Source: Lactococcus fujiensis JCM 16395 (lineage in GTDB: Bacteria > Bacillota > Bacilli > Lactobacillales > Streptococcaceae). Taken from it: DNA of 64,000 nucleotides. Below are positions 9,305 through 19,240 of the stretch, piece after piece (within the stretch, counting starts at the first letter, position 1; the number at the start of each line of letters is the position of its first letter). A model generated the notes under the pieces. It searched no databases. It was not told the origin of the DNA and was given only the letters and a program-made list of their open reading frames with translations. A program made the translations under genes and the position numbers. The DNA lies in NCBI RefSeq assembly GCF_002441655.1, contig NZ_JXJU01000004.1:124001-188000 (forward strand), read 5' to 3'.

Positions 9305-11623
9305 TTATTCTGGTTTAGTTGTAGAAAGCTCTGGGAACTCATCAAAGTCATTCTTTATTTCAACTTTTCGCTCACGTTTTTCAAATTTCGCTGCCTTGTC
9401 TTGATTTCCACGGTCATTTCCATTGTTCCTTCGGTCATTTGGCTTACGGTCAAATTTGCCATTTCTTCGCTCACCATTCTCACGGCGTTCACGAGGTTTA
9501 CGCTCAGGTTCAACGTAGCCTTCTGGTTTATCCAAAAGGACACGGATTGAAGCATCAACACGACCTTTGTCGTCAATTTTCATGACTTTGACTTTAACAA
9601 CATCTCCAAGTTTTACAACATCTTCAACTTTTTTCGTTCTTGCCCATGCCAATTCTGAGATATGAACCATTGCATCTTGCTTCCCAAAAAGGTTAACAAA
9701 GGCGCCAAAATTCTCAATTCGAACAACTTTTGCGTCATAAATGTCCCCAACTTTTGCCTCGCGGATTAATTCGCTAATTAGTTCTTTGGCACGGTTAATG
9801 GCCTCTTGGTCATTGGAGTAAATGGATACATTTCCTTCTTCATCAATATCAATTTGAACATGTGTTTCGTCAATGATACTGTTGATGTTTTCACCACCTT
9901 TACCAATAACAACTTTAATTTTATCAACGTCAATCTTCATGCTTTCAATCTTTGGCGCTGAAGGTGCCAATTCAGGGCGTGATTCAGGAATTGTTGCTTC
10001 AATAACATCCAAAATTTGCATCCGCGCGACTTTAGCCTGAGCTAGTGCTTCTTTCAAAATTTCAGCTGTGATTCCTTGGATTTTAATATCCATTTGTAAA
10101 GCTGTGATTCCATCACGTGTTCCAGCAACTTTAAAGTCCATGTCTCCAAAATGATCCTCAAGCCCTTGAATATCAGTCAAAATCGTATATTCTGAACCGT
10201 CAGAAATTAAGCCCATCGCAATTCCAGCCACTGGCGCTTTAATAGGGACACCACCAGCCATTAATGCAAGTGTACCTGCACAAATTGATGCTTGTGATGA
10301 AGAACCATTTGATTCGAGTACTTCTGCCACTAAACGAATAGCATATGGAAATTCCTCAAGGCTTGGCAATACTTGTGCCAACGCACGTTCTCCTAATGCG
10401 CCATGTCCGATTTCACGACGTCCTGGCGCACCATAGCGACCCGTTTCACCAACAGAAAATTGTGGGAAATTATAATGATGCATGAAACGTTTTTTGTGTT
10501 CCAAGTCTAGTCCATCAATAATTTGAGCGTCTCCCATAGGTGCCAATGTCAAAGTTGATAAAGCCTGAGTTTGCCCACGCGTAAAAAGGCCCGATCCATG
10601 CGTAACAGTATTTGGGGTAAAATCAATTTCGGCCTCTAAATGACGGATTTCATCAATTTGGCGACCATCAGGACGGACTTTATCCTCAATAATTAAACGA
10701 CGGACTTCAGCATGCTCCATTTGTTCTAAAATTTCAGCAACATCGCGGAGTATTGTTTCTTTGTTTTCTGCATCTGCATATTCTGCCTCAAATTCCGCTA
10801 AAGCACGTTCTTTTACCTCTTTTGTTTCAGCTTCACGAACAACCTTATCGGCGTTTTTTACCGCAACTTTTAAGTCCGAATTATATTTAGCACGAACAAC
10901 AACTGCAAGAGAAGGATCAACCTGGAGTAAATCAACCTCACGCTTTTCCTTTCCGACAGCTAAAACAATTTGTTTTTGGAATTCAATCAATTGTTTCACT
11001 GCATCATGACCAGCAAGTAAGGCCCCTAACATAACCTCTTCAGATAATTCTTTAGCTCCTGACTCAACCATATTAATGGCTTTTTCCGTTCCTGCAACAG
11101 ATAACTCTAATTTTGAAATTTCTTTTTGTTCTTTCGATGGATTAATGACATATTGTCCTTCAATATAGGCCACTTCTACACCTGCGATAGGACCATCGAA
11201 AGGAATATCAGAAATAGCTAAACTCAATGAAGAGCCAAGCATCGCTGACATACGAGGAGTCGCATTTTCGTCATAGGACAAAACGGTGTTAATAACCTGA
11301 ATTTCATTGCGGAATCCCTCAGCAAACATCGGACGGATTGGTCGGTCTATTAAACGTGCTGTTAATGTCTCATCCGTTGATGGTCGACTTTCACGTTTCA
11401 TGAATCCACCTGGGAATTTCCCAGCCGCATACATTTTTTCAGTGTAATTGACCGTCAGAGGGAAGAAATCCCCTGTCGCCATTTTTCCCATCGTCGCTGC
11501 TGTTAAAACTGTAGTATCACCGTATCGTACGACAACAGCTCCATTTGCCTGTTTTGCAACTTGACCTGTCTCTATTGTTAAAGTACGCCCAGCAAATTCC
11601 ATTGAAAAAGTTTCTTTTGACAT
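9305..11623 (-). CDS. pnp: Polyribonucleotide nucleotidyltransferase (PNPase)
   Basis: A 772-aa phosphorolytic 3'-5' exoribonuclease involved in mRNA decay and RNA processing. It has two RNase PH-like domains separated by an all-alpha region, then a KH domain ([19 protein letters not shown]) and an S1 domain ([18 protein letters not shown]). The last 80 or so residues are basic and low in complexity, with Arg/Asn/Gly-rich runs such as [18 protein letters not shown], probably a disordered RNA-contacting tail. It is separated from the divergent licD gene by about 250 bases. Confidence 0.98.
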   Translation of the reverse strand: MSKETFSMEFAGRTLTIETGQVAKQANGAVVVRYGDTTVLTAATMGKMATGDFFPLTVNYTEKMYAAGKFPGGFMKRESRPSTDETLTARLIDRPIRPMFAEGFRNEIQVINTVLSYDENATPRMSAMLGSSLSLAISDIPFDGPIAGVEVAYIEGQYVINPSKEQKEISKLELSVAGTEKAINMVESGAKELSEEVMLGALLAGHDAVKQLIEFQKQIVLAVGKEKREVDLLQVDPSLAVVVRAKYNSDLKVAVKNADKVVREAETKEVKERALAEFEAEYADAENKETILRDVAEILEQMEHAEVRRLIIEDKVRPDGRQIDEIRHLEAEIDFTPNTVTHGSGLFTRGQTQALSTLTLAPMGDAQIIDGLDLEHKKRFMHHYNFPQFSVGETGRYGAPGRREIGHGALGERALAQVLPSLEEFPYAIRLVAEVLESNGSSSQASICAGTLALMAGGVPIKAPVAGIAMGLISDGSEYTILTDIQGLEDHFGDMDFKVAGTRDGITALQMDIKIQGITAEILKEALAQAKVARMQILDVIEATIPESRPELAPSAPKIESMKIDVDKIKVVIGKGGENINSIIDETHVQIDIDEEGNVSIYSNDQEAINRAKELISELIREAKVGDIYDAKVVRIENFGAFVNLFGKQDAMVHISELAWARTKKVEDVVKLGDVVKVKVMKIDDKGRVDASIRVLLDKPEGYVEPERKPRERRENGERRNGKFDRKPNDRRNNGNDRGNQDKAAKFEKRERKVEIKNDFDEFPELSTTKPE

Positions 11624-11791
11624 TTTTTCTCCAACCTTTTTGTTTTTTGTGCTACTTATTTAACTTGACGTGCATCTAAACAAAAATCAACGAGCAAAAT
11701 AATGTTACCGATTGCAAATGACTTGAACGCTCATTTTTGTATAGAATAGCACGCCCCTTCATTATACTATTTTTGTTCCATAAAAAAAAGA

Positions 11792-11820
11792 TTGAAAGAC
11801 AAATCAATTTTTGATATAAT
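11792..11820 (+). promoter_or_regulatory. Promoter of the licD-flippase-GT2 operon
   Basis: TTGAAA, a 17-base spacer and a perfect TATAAT, ending 50 bases before the licD start. This is one of the best sigma-A promoter matches in the window. Confidence 0.8.
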
Positions 11821-11870
11821 AAAATTGTATTCTATTGCTTACAATTTTAAAATGAATTATTAGGACTGAT

Positions 11871-12710
11871 TTGAGAAGAATGAAAGAAATTACAAAGGAA
11901 GAACTTAAAACAATACAGCTTGAAATAATCTCCTATGTAGACAGCCTTTGTCGCCAGCACCAGATTGAATATTCAATTAGTGCTGGCACACTCTTAGGAG
12001 CCGTAAAGTATAGGGGATATATCCCCTGGGACGATGACATAGATATCATGCTTACGCGTCCAAATTACGAAAAATTGCTGCATTTACTGAGTTCTAATTT
12101 GCCTCAAAATCTTTCCCTCCTTTATTTCAAAGTGCAGCCCACTTTTTTGCCAATGTCAAAACTTTATGATAATCGAACCTTCTACAGAAGTTCCCTAGAT
12201 AAATTAAATAACCAAACTGGTATTTTCATTGATATTTTTCCAATCGATAGTCTTCCAAATAATGAAAAGGAAGGGGAAAGGTTTAAGCAAGCTGTTCGAA
12301 AAGAAGTTACGAATTTAACGTCAACAAGAGCCGGGCTTGCCTATGCCAGTTCGGAAAAGCTCATTTACTCATTAGCAAAATCAGTTTTATGGTTACCTGC
12401 TCATTTGCATTATCGAGGAAAAAATATGCTCCTTGCCGAAAAAGTTGATGCACTGATGCAAAAATATAATAACCAAGGCACTTTATTTTGCAATTATGTA
12501 TTCTCCCCACCCAAAAAAACGGCTTATTTCCCTAAATTAATTTTCAAGTCTTATGAAGATATCCATTTTGAAAATTTAATCCTTCGCAAAATTACTAATC
12601 ATAAGCCTTATTTAGATGAACTCTATCACTCATGGCAGCTTCCTCCAAAAAAACGAGATATAAAAAATCATGCTTACTATCACTGGTATTGGAAGTCTCC
12701 CCCTAAATAA
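11871..12710 (+). CDS. LicD-family phosphotransferase
   Basis: A 279-aa protein of the LicD/fukutin-like nucleotidyltransferase-fold family, which transfers phosphocholine or other phosphodiester-linked groups onto cell-surface glycans. The family motif is clear near the N-terminus: SAGTLLGAVKYRGYIPWDDD then IDIM, with the acidic triad expected to bind metal. No membrane segment is present. The start may be TTG at 11871 (AGGA 5 bases upstream) or ATG at 11880. It heads a plus-strand operon with a flippase and a GT2 enzyme, which suggests decoration of an exported polysaccharide. The transferred group cannot be deduced. Confidence 0.88.
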   Translation: MRRMKEITKEELKTIQLEIISYVDSLCRQHQIEYSISAGTLLGAVKYRGYIPWDDDIDIMLTRPNYEKLLHLLSSNLPQNLSLLYFKVQPTFLPMSKLYDNRTFYRSSLDKLNNQTGIFIDIFPIDSLPNNEKEGERFKQAVRKEVTNLTSTRAGLAYASSEKLIYSLAKSVLWLPAHLHYRGKNMLLAEKVDALMQKYNNQGTLFCNYVFSPPKKTAYFPKLIFKSYEDIHFENLILRKITNHKPYLDELYHSWQLPPKKRDIKNHAYYHWYWKSPPK

Positions 12711-12730
12711 TGCGCAAAGAAAGGGACTTT

Positions 12731-14257
12731 ATGCGGCTAATCAATTCGGTCAAGAATATGACCTCCGCTTTTTTTCAAATGATGATAAGCACCCTTCTTG
12801 GTTTCTGTGTCAGGAGCGTTTTTATTGCCACTTTAGGTCTTGAGTATCAGGGATTAAATGGACTTTTTTCAAGTATTTTATTCATGCTATCAATCGCCGA
12901 ACTTGGTATCGGTACCGCAATTATCTTTAATCTTTATCCTCTTATTAGTCAACAAGAGACAGAAAAAATAAAGACACTAATGCATTTTTATAAAATTTGC
13001 TATCGCATTGTCGCCTCTGTCGTTTCATTCATCGGACTTGCTTTACTCCCTTTCCTAAAAATCATGATCAATTTTCATGGAATCTCAGAAAACATCAATT
13101 TGCTCTATCTCCTTTATTTATCAAGTACGGTTGCCACCTATTTGTTTTCTTACAAAAGATCCATGCTATATGCCGATCAAAAGAACTATGTCTTAAATAT
13201 CACTGATACGATGACATCAATTCTGATGAACATTATTTTTTTATTCGTTTTAATTAAGTTCCGATCCTACGTAGTTTACCTTGTTGTTACACTTGTCTTT
13301 ACCATCCTAGAAAACCTTTTTATTTCCGTCTATGTTGACAATAAATACCCTTATCTGAAAGAAAAAAAGACAGAAAAACTGGAAGCAAAGGTATTCAGCA
13401 ATTTCAAATTACAAATTTATGGAATGTTTTTCCATAATGTTGGAAATTTCGCTGTTTTTGGTACCGATAATCTAATCATTTCCAAATTTCTAGGACTGAA
13501 AGTTATGGGACTTTATTCAAATTACTTACTCGTCATTACTTCTATTTCCACTTTACTGACTGCGATAATTACTAGTCTCACGGCTTCAGTTGGGAATTTA
13601 TTAACGGAAAAAAAAACAGCTAAATCTTTTGAAATTTATCAAAATATTTCCTTTATCAATTTTTGGATATACAGCTTTGCATCCATTTCAATATTTTTGT
13701 TGATGCAACCTTTTGTCATACTCTGGTTAGGAAAGAATGAACTTCTTTCGGAATCAATTCTCCTTGTCATTACGATCAACTTTTACGTTCAAGGACAACG
13801 AAAACCGATACAACTTTTTCAAAATGCTTCGGGTATTTTCTACGAGAATAGACATATTCCAGTTTTCGAGTCGGTCATCAATTTAATAAGTTCCATTTTG
13901 CTGGTCAATTACTTAGGCCTTTCTGGTGTTCTTTTGGGCACGCTACTCAGTACGATGGTGCTCTACTCTTATAGCTTTCCAAAGTACATTTACCAACCCG
14001 TTTTTCACCAAAAAATCAAGGCCTATTTGATTGAACAAGCTGGATATTTAATGCTTTTCCTAATCATCCTCGCAATGAGCTGGATAGTGTCTGCATGCAT
14101 TACACGATTCAACAATACCTGGATTATTTTTATATTAAATGCCATTTTGGCGTTATTTCTCCCAAATCTCTTCTTTTTATTCGTCTTCCGTAAAAGATCT
14201 GAATTTAAATATTTTGAAAATTTATTAAGAGATATTTTCAAAGGAAACTTAAAATGA
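12731..14257 (+). CDS. Polysaccharide flippase (Wzx/MATE-like oligosaccharide transporter)
   Basis: A membrane protein of about 508 aa with roughly 12-14 hydrophobic segments, of the polysaccharide transporter (MOP/PST) superfamily. It probably flips lipid-linked repeat units across the membrane. The N-terminal segment with ATLGLEYQGLNGLFSSIL and the middle NFAVFGTDNLIISKFLG are typical of this group. I prefer the start at 12731, which has AAAGGGA 5 bases upstream; an ATG at 12710 overlaps the licD stop. The next gene overlaps by an ATGA junction, so the three genes are coupled. Confidence 0.85.
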   Translation: MRLINSVKNMTSAFFQMMISTLLGFCVRSVFIATLGLEYQGLNGLFSSILFMLSIAELGIGTAIIFNLYPLISQQETEKIKTLMHFYKICYRIVASVVSFIGLALLPFLKIMINFHGISENINLLYLLYLSSTVATYLFSYKRSMLYADQKNYVLNITDTMTSILMNIIFLFVLIKFRSYVVYLVVTLVFTILENLFISVYVDNKYPYLKEKKTEKLEAKVFSNFKLQIYGMFFHNVGNFAVFGTDNLIISKFLGLKVMGLYSNYLLVITSISTLLTAIITSLTASVGNLLTEKKTAKSFEIYQNISFINFWIYSFASISIFLLMQPFVILWLGKNELLSESILLVITINFYVQGQRKPIQLFQNASGIFYENRHIPVFESVINLISSILLVNYLGLSGVLLGTLLSTMVLYSYSFPKYIYQPVFHQKIKAYLIEQAGYLMLFLIILAMSWIVSACITRFNNTWIIFILNAILALFLPNLFFLFVFRKRSEFKYFENLLRDIFKGNLK

Positions 14258-15249
14258 TTAACAAAAGTCCTTTATTTTCAATTATTGTCCCTGCTTTCGA
14301 TGTTGAAGAACAAATTGAGAAATGCCTAAATTCCGTTTTCACGCAAATATTTCGAGATTTTGAACTTATTGTTATAGATGATGGTTCAACAGACCGTACT
14401 CAGGAAAAAATTTTATCTTTAATGAATCTCTTTCCTGGCCAACTAAAATTAATCACACAAAAAAATAGTGGCGTTTCGGCAGCACGAAATAAAGGAATTT
14501 CACTGGCCTCTGGTCAATTTATTCTTTTTCTCGATGGCGATGACTATTTATCAAATCGGCACTTGCTAAACCTCTCGAAAATTTTACCTACCGATTCTTT
14601 TATCTCTATTTTCAACAAAATCAATATTCTTCAAAATAATTCGGTACGACCAACAAGAATTGGCAAAAAAATGAGCCAATCTGTCATTTCAATTGATCAA
14701 GCCATCGAGTTTTGCCTTGACGATCAATCCTTTAGGGGCTGGCCAGTCAATAAAGTTTTTTCTCGCGACATTATATTAAAGCACCAAGTTCAGTTTAATG
14801 AACAAATCCATCAAAGAGAAGATCGTCTCTTTTGCGTCGAATATTTTCTCGCTGCAAAATTAGAAGATCCTGACAAAAAGATTTTGATTATTGATCAGCC
14901 AACTTACTATTACGTCATGAGAGATTCAAGTCAAACACATCAGGTTAACGAAAAAACATTCAGTCTCTTACAGGCACAAGCATTAATAAATCAAAAAACA
15001 AATCATTTGAGTAGTCGAGTAGACCAATTAAATCGAGTGAAGTCAATCAATGACGTCTGTTATTGTTACCTCTATGGCAAAAAATTGAAGATAAATAATC
15101 AATTAATGGATCAAATTATCTCCAATCTATTGAGCGACTTTTGGAGTAATCTTCTTTTTTTAACTATAAAATCGGGCCAAACAATTAGAAACCGGGTTCG
15201 ACTCTCTCTACTTTTTCTAAAAATCTGGAGATTAGAAAAAACTAAGTAA
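14254..15249 (+). CDS. Family 2 glycosyltransferase
   Basis: A 331-aa cytoplasmic GT-A fold enzyme. The nucleotide-binding IDDGSTD lies near residue 41 and the metal-binding DGDD at residues 94-97, with SGVSAARNKGI between, a pattern usual in capsule and EPS sugar transferases. The C-terminal third has no clear motif. It is the last gene of the licD operon (ATGA overlap) and its 3' end overlaps the convergent minus-strand GT2 gene by 18 bases, with no evident terminator. Sugar donor and acceptor unknown. Confidence 0.88.
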   Translation: MINKSPLFSIIVPAFDVEEQIEKCLNSVFTQIFRDFELIVIDDGSTDRTQEKILSLMNLFPGQLKLITQKNSGVSAARNKGISLASGQFILFLDGDDYLSNRHLLNLSKILPTDSFISIFNKINILQNNSVRPTRIGKKMSQSVISIDQAIEFCLDDQSFRGWPVNKVFSRDIILKHQVQFNEQIHQREDRLFCVEYFLAAKLEDPDKKILIIDQPTYYYVMRDSSQTHQVNEKTFSLLQAQALINQKTNHLSSRVDQLNRVKSINDVCYCYLYGKKLKINNQLMDQIISNLLSDFWSNLLFLTIKSGQTIRNRVRLSLLFLKIWRLEKTK

Positions 15250-16059
15250 ATAAGCATGGATAGTCTTTATTTGTGGCTGTTTCACAAGGGACTTCAAATA
15301 CAATCCACGCGCATGATGACGATCTAACAAACTTCCCAAATGATAATAAAAATTCGCTTCGTCCTTTTTTGACATGATAAATATTCTTGGGAATTTTTTC
15401 AGAACCAATTCAACGGCTTCTTCTTTCGCTTGACTATCCTGCGAAATACTATTCAACGTTGGATACTGGTAGACGAGGACCTGATTTAAAAAGGCTATTT
15501 GAAATCGTAAGCTAAATCGAAAGACAAAATCCCAATCTTGTAGTCGCGGTAAAACAGCATCAAACTTAATTTGTTCAAAGCAACTTTTCTTAATAAAAAG
15601 TGTTTGCGTGCTTAAAAAATTGCCTTTCAAAAGTTCAGAACTTGTGACCATCCCTTCTTGATGTTTCAACTCATAATGTTCTAATGGACCTCGCCAACTT
15701 AAGCCCGTTGCCACCATATCACAATTCGTTGTCTGCAAAAAAGATAATTGCTTTGCCAATTTATTAGGCAACCATTCATCATCCGAGTCTTGAAAAGCGA
15801 TATATTCTCCCTTTGCATAAGCTGCCCCACAATTTCGTGCTTTGTTAGCTCCTTGGTTCTGGTTTAATTGAATCAAAATCAGGCGTTCATCAGCAATCCT
15901 CTGAACCTGCTGTACAGAGCCATCCGTTGAACCATCGTCAACAACGATTAATTCTAAATCAATGGCGTGACCAACATTATCCTTTTGCGAAAGCACACTG
16001 TTGATTGCTCTCAAAATTGTATCTTCTCGATTATACATTGGAATGATTACAGAAATCAT
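15232..16059 (-). CDS. Family 2 glycosyltransferase
   Basis: A 275-aa GT-A enzyme with VDDGSTDGS near residues 40-48 and DSDDEW near 91-96, and NQGANKARNCG between. It is the last gene of the minus-strand arm of the polysaccharide locus, 10 bases after the preceding gene. The short length is typical of single-domain GT2 transferases. It converges on and overlaps the end of the plus-strand GT2 gene. Specificity cannot be assigned. Confidence 0.87.
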   Translation of the reverse strand: MISVIIPMYNREDTILRAINSVLSQKDNVGHAIDLELIVVDDGSTDGSVQQVQRIADERLILIQLNQNQGANKARNCGAAYAKGEYIAFQDSDDEWLPNKLAKQLSFLQTTNCDMVATGLSWRGPLEHYELKHQEGMVTSSELLKGNFLSTQTLFIKKSCFEQIKFDAVLPRLQDWDFVFRFSLRFQIAFLNQVLVYQYPTLNSISQDSQAKEEAVELVLKKFPRIFIMSKKDEANFYYHLGSLLDRHHARGLYLKSLVKQPQIKTIHAYLLSFF

Positions 16060-16069
16060 CGCTAGCTCC

Positions 16070-16987
16070 TTAAAAGTTCTTCAGCCAATTTTCTATTTCG
16101 TAGTTTTCAAAATCAATAGAATCATCAAATTTATTTTCTAAAAAATCTTTGATTTGATCATGATTATTTTCATTAAGAATAAAAATATTATTTGAGTTAT
16201 AGTATGGCTCTTTTTTTATTGATAGATTATTTGTAATCAATTTCTTCTTCAAAAATCCAGCTTCAATTGGACGCATGGTAGAACTTTCTTGGCCTTTTTG
16301 AACAATTTCGAGGATACAGTTAGATTGGCTATATTTTTCGATAACTTTTTGATAAGGCACTGGCTGTGCATAATGATAATTTATTCCTTCCGTGCGATTG
16401 GGCGGGTAAGTCCCCGTAATTTCAAAACAGGTCGTAATTCCAATCGCTTGCCACTCTTTTTTGAGCTTCAGTAAATCGATTAACCTTTTTTTATCCTCGC
16501 CAATAAAAATTATATCTTGCCTTATTTTTAAGGCGTGCATTTTTTTAAAATTTTCTTTACAAATGGGTTGGGCTATCACGCGGAGACCAAACTGAATTGA
16601 ATCTTTGCGGTCGAAAGTCCAAATTTGACAGGGATACTTTTGCCACTCATTCACACTGGTAATTTCATTTTCAATATTATTCAGATAATAGAGATGGAGC
16701 GAAATTTCCGGCCATTTTCTCGCCAAGTAATCCAATACTGGTTTAGTCTCACGATTTGCTGTGAAAACGATTCCCTTGATTTCTCGAAGTTCCTGAAACC
16801 AGTCGCCTAGTAAAGATAAATAGGGCCAGCTTATTCCTTTTTCGTAAAGTTTAATTGCGAGAGTAATCCTCCAATGGGCCAGCTTCTTATCTGAAAATAA
16901 AGCAGCACTTAATTTTCTTTGTTGAGCTGCAGCAAAATAGGGAACAATCCCATTATTATTTTCATAACTTACAATAATATTTTTCAT
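16070..16987 (-). CDS. Putative glycosyltransferase, 305 aa
   Basis: No strong family signature, but the C-terminal region (SNCILEIVQKGQESSTMRPI followed by EAGFLKKKLITNN) resembles the donor-binding end of GT-B-like transferases found in capsule clusters, where a conserved Glu precedes a Lys-rich turn. The protein is cytoplasmic and lacks DxD. An AAGGA site lies before the ATG, and the stop of a decayed reading frame lies only 8 bases upstream, so an operon neighbour was probably lost. Function inferred mainly from position and the C-terminal pattern. Confidence 0.6.
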   Translation of the reverse strand: MKNIIVSYENNNGIVPYFAAAQQRKLSAALFSDKKLAHWRITLAIKLYEKGISWPYLSLLGDWFQELREIKGIVFTANRETKPVLDYLARKWPEISLHLYYLNNIENEITSVNEWQKYPCQIWTFDRKDSIQFGLRVIAQPICKENFKKMHALKIRQDIIFIGEDKKRLIDLLKLKKEWQAIGITTCFEITGTYPPNRTEGINYHYAQPVPYQKVIEKYSQSNCILEIVQKGQESSTMRPIEAGFLKKKLITNNLSIKKEPYYNSNNIFILNENNHDQIKDFLENKFDDSIDFENYEIENWLKNF

Positions 16988-16995
16988 GACAATCC

Positions 16996-17302
16996 TTAAA
17001 TCTCATCGATGTTTTGATTTATTGAGTTACAATCGAACGAGTCAAACAAAATTAACCTAAGCCGTAAATTAGCAAACCAATAGAACTTTAAAGCTTGCGC
17101 GATTAAACTTTTGATGTTTCTTCTTAAAATAACCCCCATTAATCGTCCCTGACGAAACGCCATTATGAAATCTTATGGAGGTACAAATCCTACTGAATTT
17201 GGATAATAAAACTTAGCCTATCCAAACCACTTTTCGCCTGATGAACGGTCAATCGACTAATCGAAATCATTATCGCTCAAATATTAATGCAACTTGTTTC
17301 AT
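16996..17302 (-). pseudogene. Probable remnant of a decayed polysaccharide-locus gene
   Basis: About 300 bases between two minus-strand genes contain no intact gene. A frame starts MKQVALIF at 17302 and stops after ten codons. A second frame continues briefly, and a third frame from 17163 encodes 55 residues (includes RLMGVILRRNIKSLIAQALK) ending 8 bases before the next start codon, operon-like spacing. The pieces look like the two ends of a gene that suffered stops and deletions. The original identity is not recognisable; a glycosyltransferase is a guess from context. Confidence 0.4.
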
Positions 17303-17315
17303 TGCTTCTTGATAC

Positions 17316-17582
17316 CTATTTCATTAATCTTTTTAACATGTTATTAAAACGATACAAAATCAATAATAAATGGATTTTTTTATGATAAAGGAGTGAAAAA
17401 ATAATTCGATTCAATTTAGTAAGCTTATTTTTTTCACATTTTTCGTATATTTCTCTAAAAAAATTATCATCCGCAAAACGAGTTAAAAAATCACGTATCA
17501 ATTCTCCATCCTTTGAAAAATTGCTTCTTGAAATAACCGATAAGCGTTCCATAAAATAAAGCATGGCCTTTCTATTTTTCAT
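17316..17582 (-). pseudogene. Detached C-terminal part of the upstream GT2 gene
   Basis: An 88-codon frame (MKNRKAMLYF at its start) lies in the same frame as the upstream GT2 gene, separated by one TAA (17601-17603) and six sense codons. Together they would make about 343 residues, a usual length for capsule GT2 enzymes such as the 331-aa one at 14254. The upstream sequence offers only a poor ribosome-binding site. It is most simply the cut-off C-terminal part of that transferase, though separate translation is not excluded. Confidence 0.6.
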
Positions 17583-17600
17583 CGCCTCGCCATCATCAAG

Positions 17601-18347
17601 TTACCACGCATCAACAAAATTAAAAAATTCTAATAAAACTTCTTTTATAGATAAGTAGGCTCCAAAATCAACTTTTTGTTTAGTCATTGATGCTGGATTA
17701 ATCCGATAAAAATATAAGTTTTCATCAAGAAACACAATTTTTTTCGCAGCTGTCACTAAGGGAAGGATTTGCAATAAGTCTTCTCCCATCGAAACTCTTT
17801 TACCGAAATAAGAATAATTCATTGTCGGGTCAAACAAATTACGATGAATGACTTTATTCCAAATCGGATTGAAGTCAACTTGGTTCGCAATAAGATGATA
17901 AATTACATTTTTCTTTTCTTTCTGAAATACTTCAAGATTATGGAAATTAGTATTCATTGCTGGAAATTGAAACATATCATCCATTGAAAAATTAAAAAAC
18001 AAAAAATCAGCGTGCGTTTGCTCCAAGGACAGACATATCTTTGACAAAGCAGTCTCTGCAAGTTGATCATCTGCATCCAAAGCCATCAAATAATTACCAG
18101 AAACCCGCCTAATCCCCTGACGTCGCGCCAATAGCAAGCCTTGATTAGACTGATGGTAAACGCGAATTCTTCTATCCTTTTTACTGGACTGATCCGCAAT
18201 TTTTCCACTTTGATCAGTTGAACCATCATCAATGATAATCAATTCCCAATTTGTATAAGTTTGTCGAAACAGACTGTCAATCGCCTGCTGTAAATATTCA
18301 TCTCCGTTATAAACTGGTAAAATGATTGAAAATTTATATTGATTCAT
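17601..18347 (-). CDS. Family 2 glycosyltransferase, probably truncated by an in-frame stop
   Basis: A 248-aa GT-A catalytic domain with IDDGSTD at residues 39-45, SNQGLLLARRQGI, and DADD at 91-94. The catalytic core is complete and the protein ends FVDAW at a TAA codon; the same frame then continues 94 codons. Truncation after the catalytic domain may leave a partly active enzyme. It starts 2 bases before the end of the core-2/I-branching gene region in the same operon. The donor sugar is not predictable. Confidence 0.75.
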   Translation of the reverse strand: MNQYKFSIILPVYNGDEYLQQAIDSLFRQTYTNWELIIIDDGSTDQSGKIADQSSKKDRRIRVYHQSNQGLLLARRQGIRRVSGNYLMALDADDQLAETALSKICLSLEQTHADFLFFNFSMDDMFQFPAMNTNFHNLEVFQKEKKNVIYHLIANQVDFNPIWNKVIHRNLFDPTMNYSYFGKRVSMGEDLLQILPLVTAAKKIVFLDENLYFYRINPASMTKQKVDFGAYLSIKEVLLEFFNFVDAW

Positions 18348-18349
18348 TT

Positions 18350-19219
18350 TTAATTCCTGGTTACTCTTTCGATTATTTTCATATCCACTTTCTCATCAAA
18401 TTTACGTGCAAATAGACATTCGGAGTTTATAATTTCTTGCAAGTTTTCAGATTTAAAAATGGCGGGTTTTCCATTTTCCCAATTAACAAGTCGAAGACAA
18501 TCGATTTCATTTTTTGTTGATAAATGCTTAAAGTCTTTATCGTGAGTAGGGGAGTGGTAAAAATGTTGGCTAAATGTGGAATCCATTAAAACAGTTTGGA
18601 GAAAAATTTCATCAGTTGCAAAACCGTGGTGAAAAACTTTTTTTATCCAATTGGCTTGCCCCACGACATAGCGTGCACAATCATCACTAATGCTAAACCA
18701 CTGTGAGCCACTAAAAAAATTTATTTTCTGATTTCGACGAATATTTAAAAACTGTTGTATTTTTTGAAGGGCTACGTTGCATTTTCTCCCCCACATTCCT
18801 GTTTGCAATCGTTTCTGAATGGGATAAAAATAATGAACGCGATAATCAAACTCAAAATTCTGGTCAAATGAAACGAATTCTTTCCCCATATTTTTTTCAA
18901 AGAACTGGTGAATCTGTCCTTGGTCTTTTATTGGGAGGTCCTGCCCCGATAACAAATGGTAATAAGCATGATGCCCCATCCGCGTTGCTTCTGTCAGTAA
19001 TGACAGCTCCGCGAGTACTAAGCTAAAGCTCCCCCAGTTTGTATCCATTCGTTGAACGAAATGAAGATGGCAGTGCTGTGTTCTAAAAACAGCAGTGTCA
19101 ATCGGACCCGCTTTTTTGTCCAAGTGTACAAATAGTTCATTTCGCTTGTCATCAATGCTGGAAATTAAAAACCTCAAGGTTTCATCTTGACGATGGGCTA
19201 AGATTAAATAAGCGTGCAT
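18350..19219 (-). CDS. Core-2/I-branching-type glycosyltransferase (GT14-like)
   Basis: A 289-aa protein beginning MHAYLILAHRQDETLRFLIS and containing FVHLDKK, RMDTNWGSFSLVLAEL, YYHLLSGQDLPIK and GSQWFSIS, all hallmarks of the core-2/I-branching beta-1,6-N-acetylglucosaminyltransferase family. Bacterial members occur in capsule and EPS clusters and probably add a branching sugar. No signal or membrane segment is seen, so it should act on the cytoplasmic face. It is flanked by GT2 and GT-C genes on the same strand. Confidence 0.88.
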   Translation of the reverse strand: MHAYLILAHRQDETLRFLISSIDDKRNELFVHLDKKAGPIDTAVFRTQHCHLHFVQRMDTNWGSFSLVLAELSLLTEATRMGHHAYYHLLSGQDLPIKDQGQIHQFFEKNMGKEFVSFDQNFEFDYRVHYFYPIQKRLQTGMWGRKCNVALQKIQQFLNIRRNQKINFFSGSQWFSISDDCARYVVGQANWIKKVFHHGFATDEIFLQTVLMDSTFSQHFYHSPTHDKDFKHLSTKNEIDCLRLVNWENGKPAIFKSENLQEIINSECLFARKFDEKVDMKIIERVTRN

Positions 19220-19240
19220 TCAGACTCCTCATTTTCATTT

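Noticed and set aside
15232-15249. Overlap of the two convergent GT2 genes as a sign of misprediction
   Set aside because: Both frames end naturally and an 18-base convergent overlap is plausible; no better end is available.
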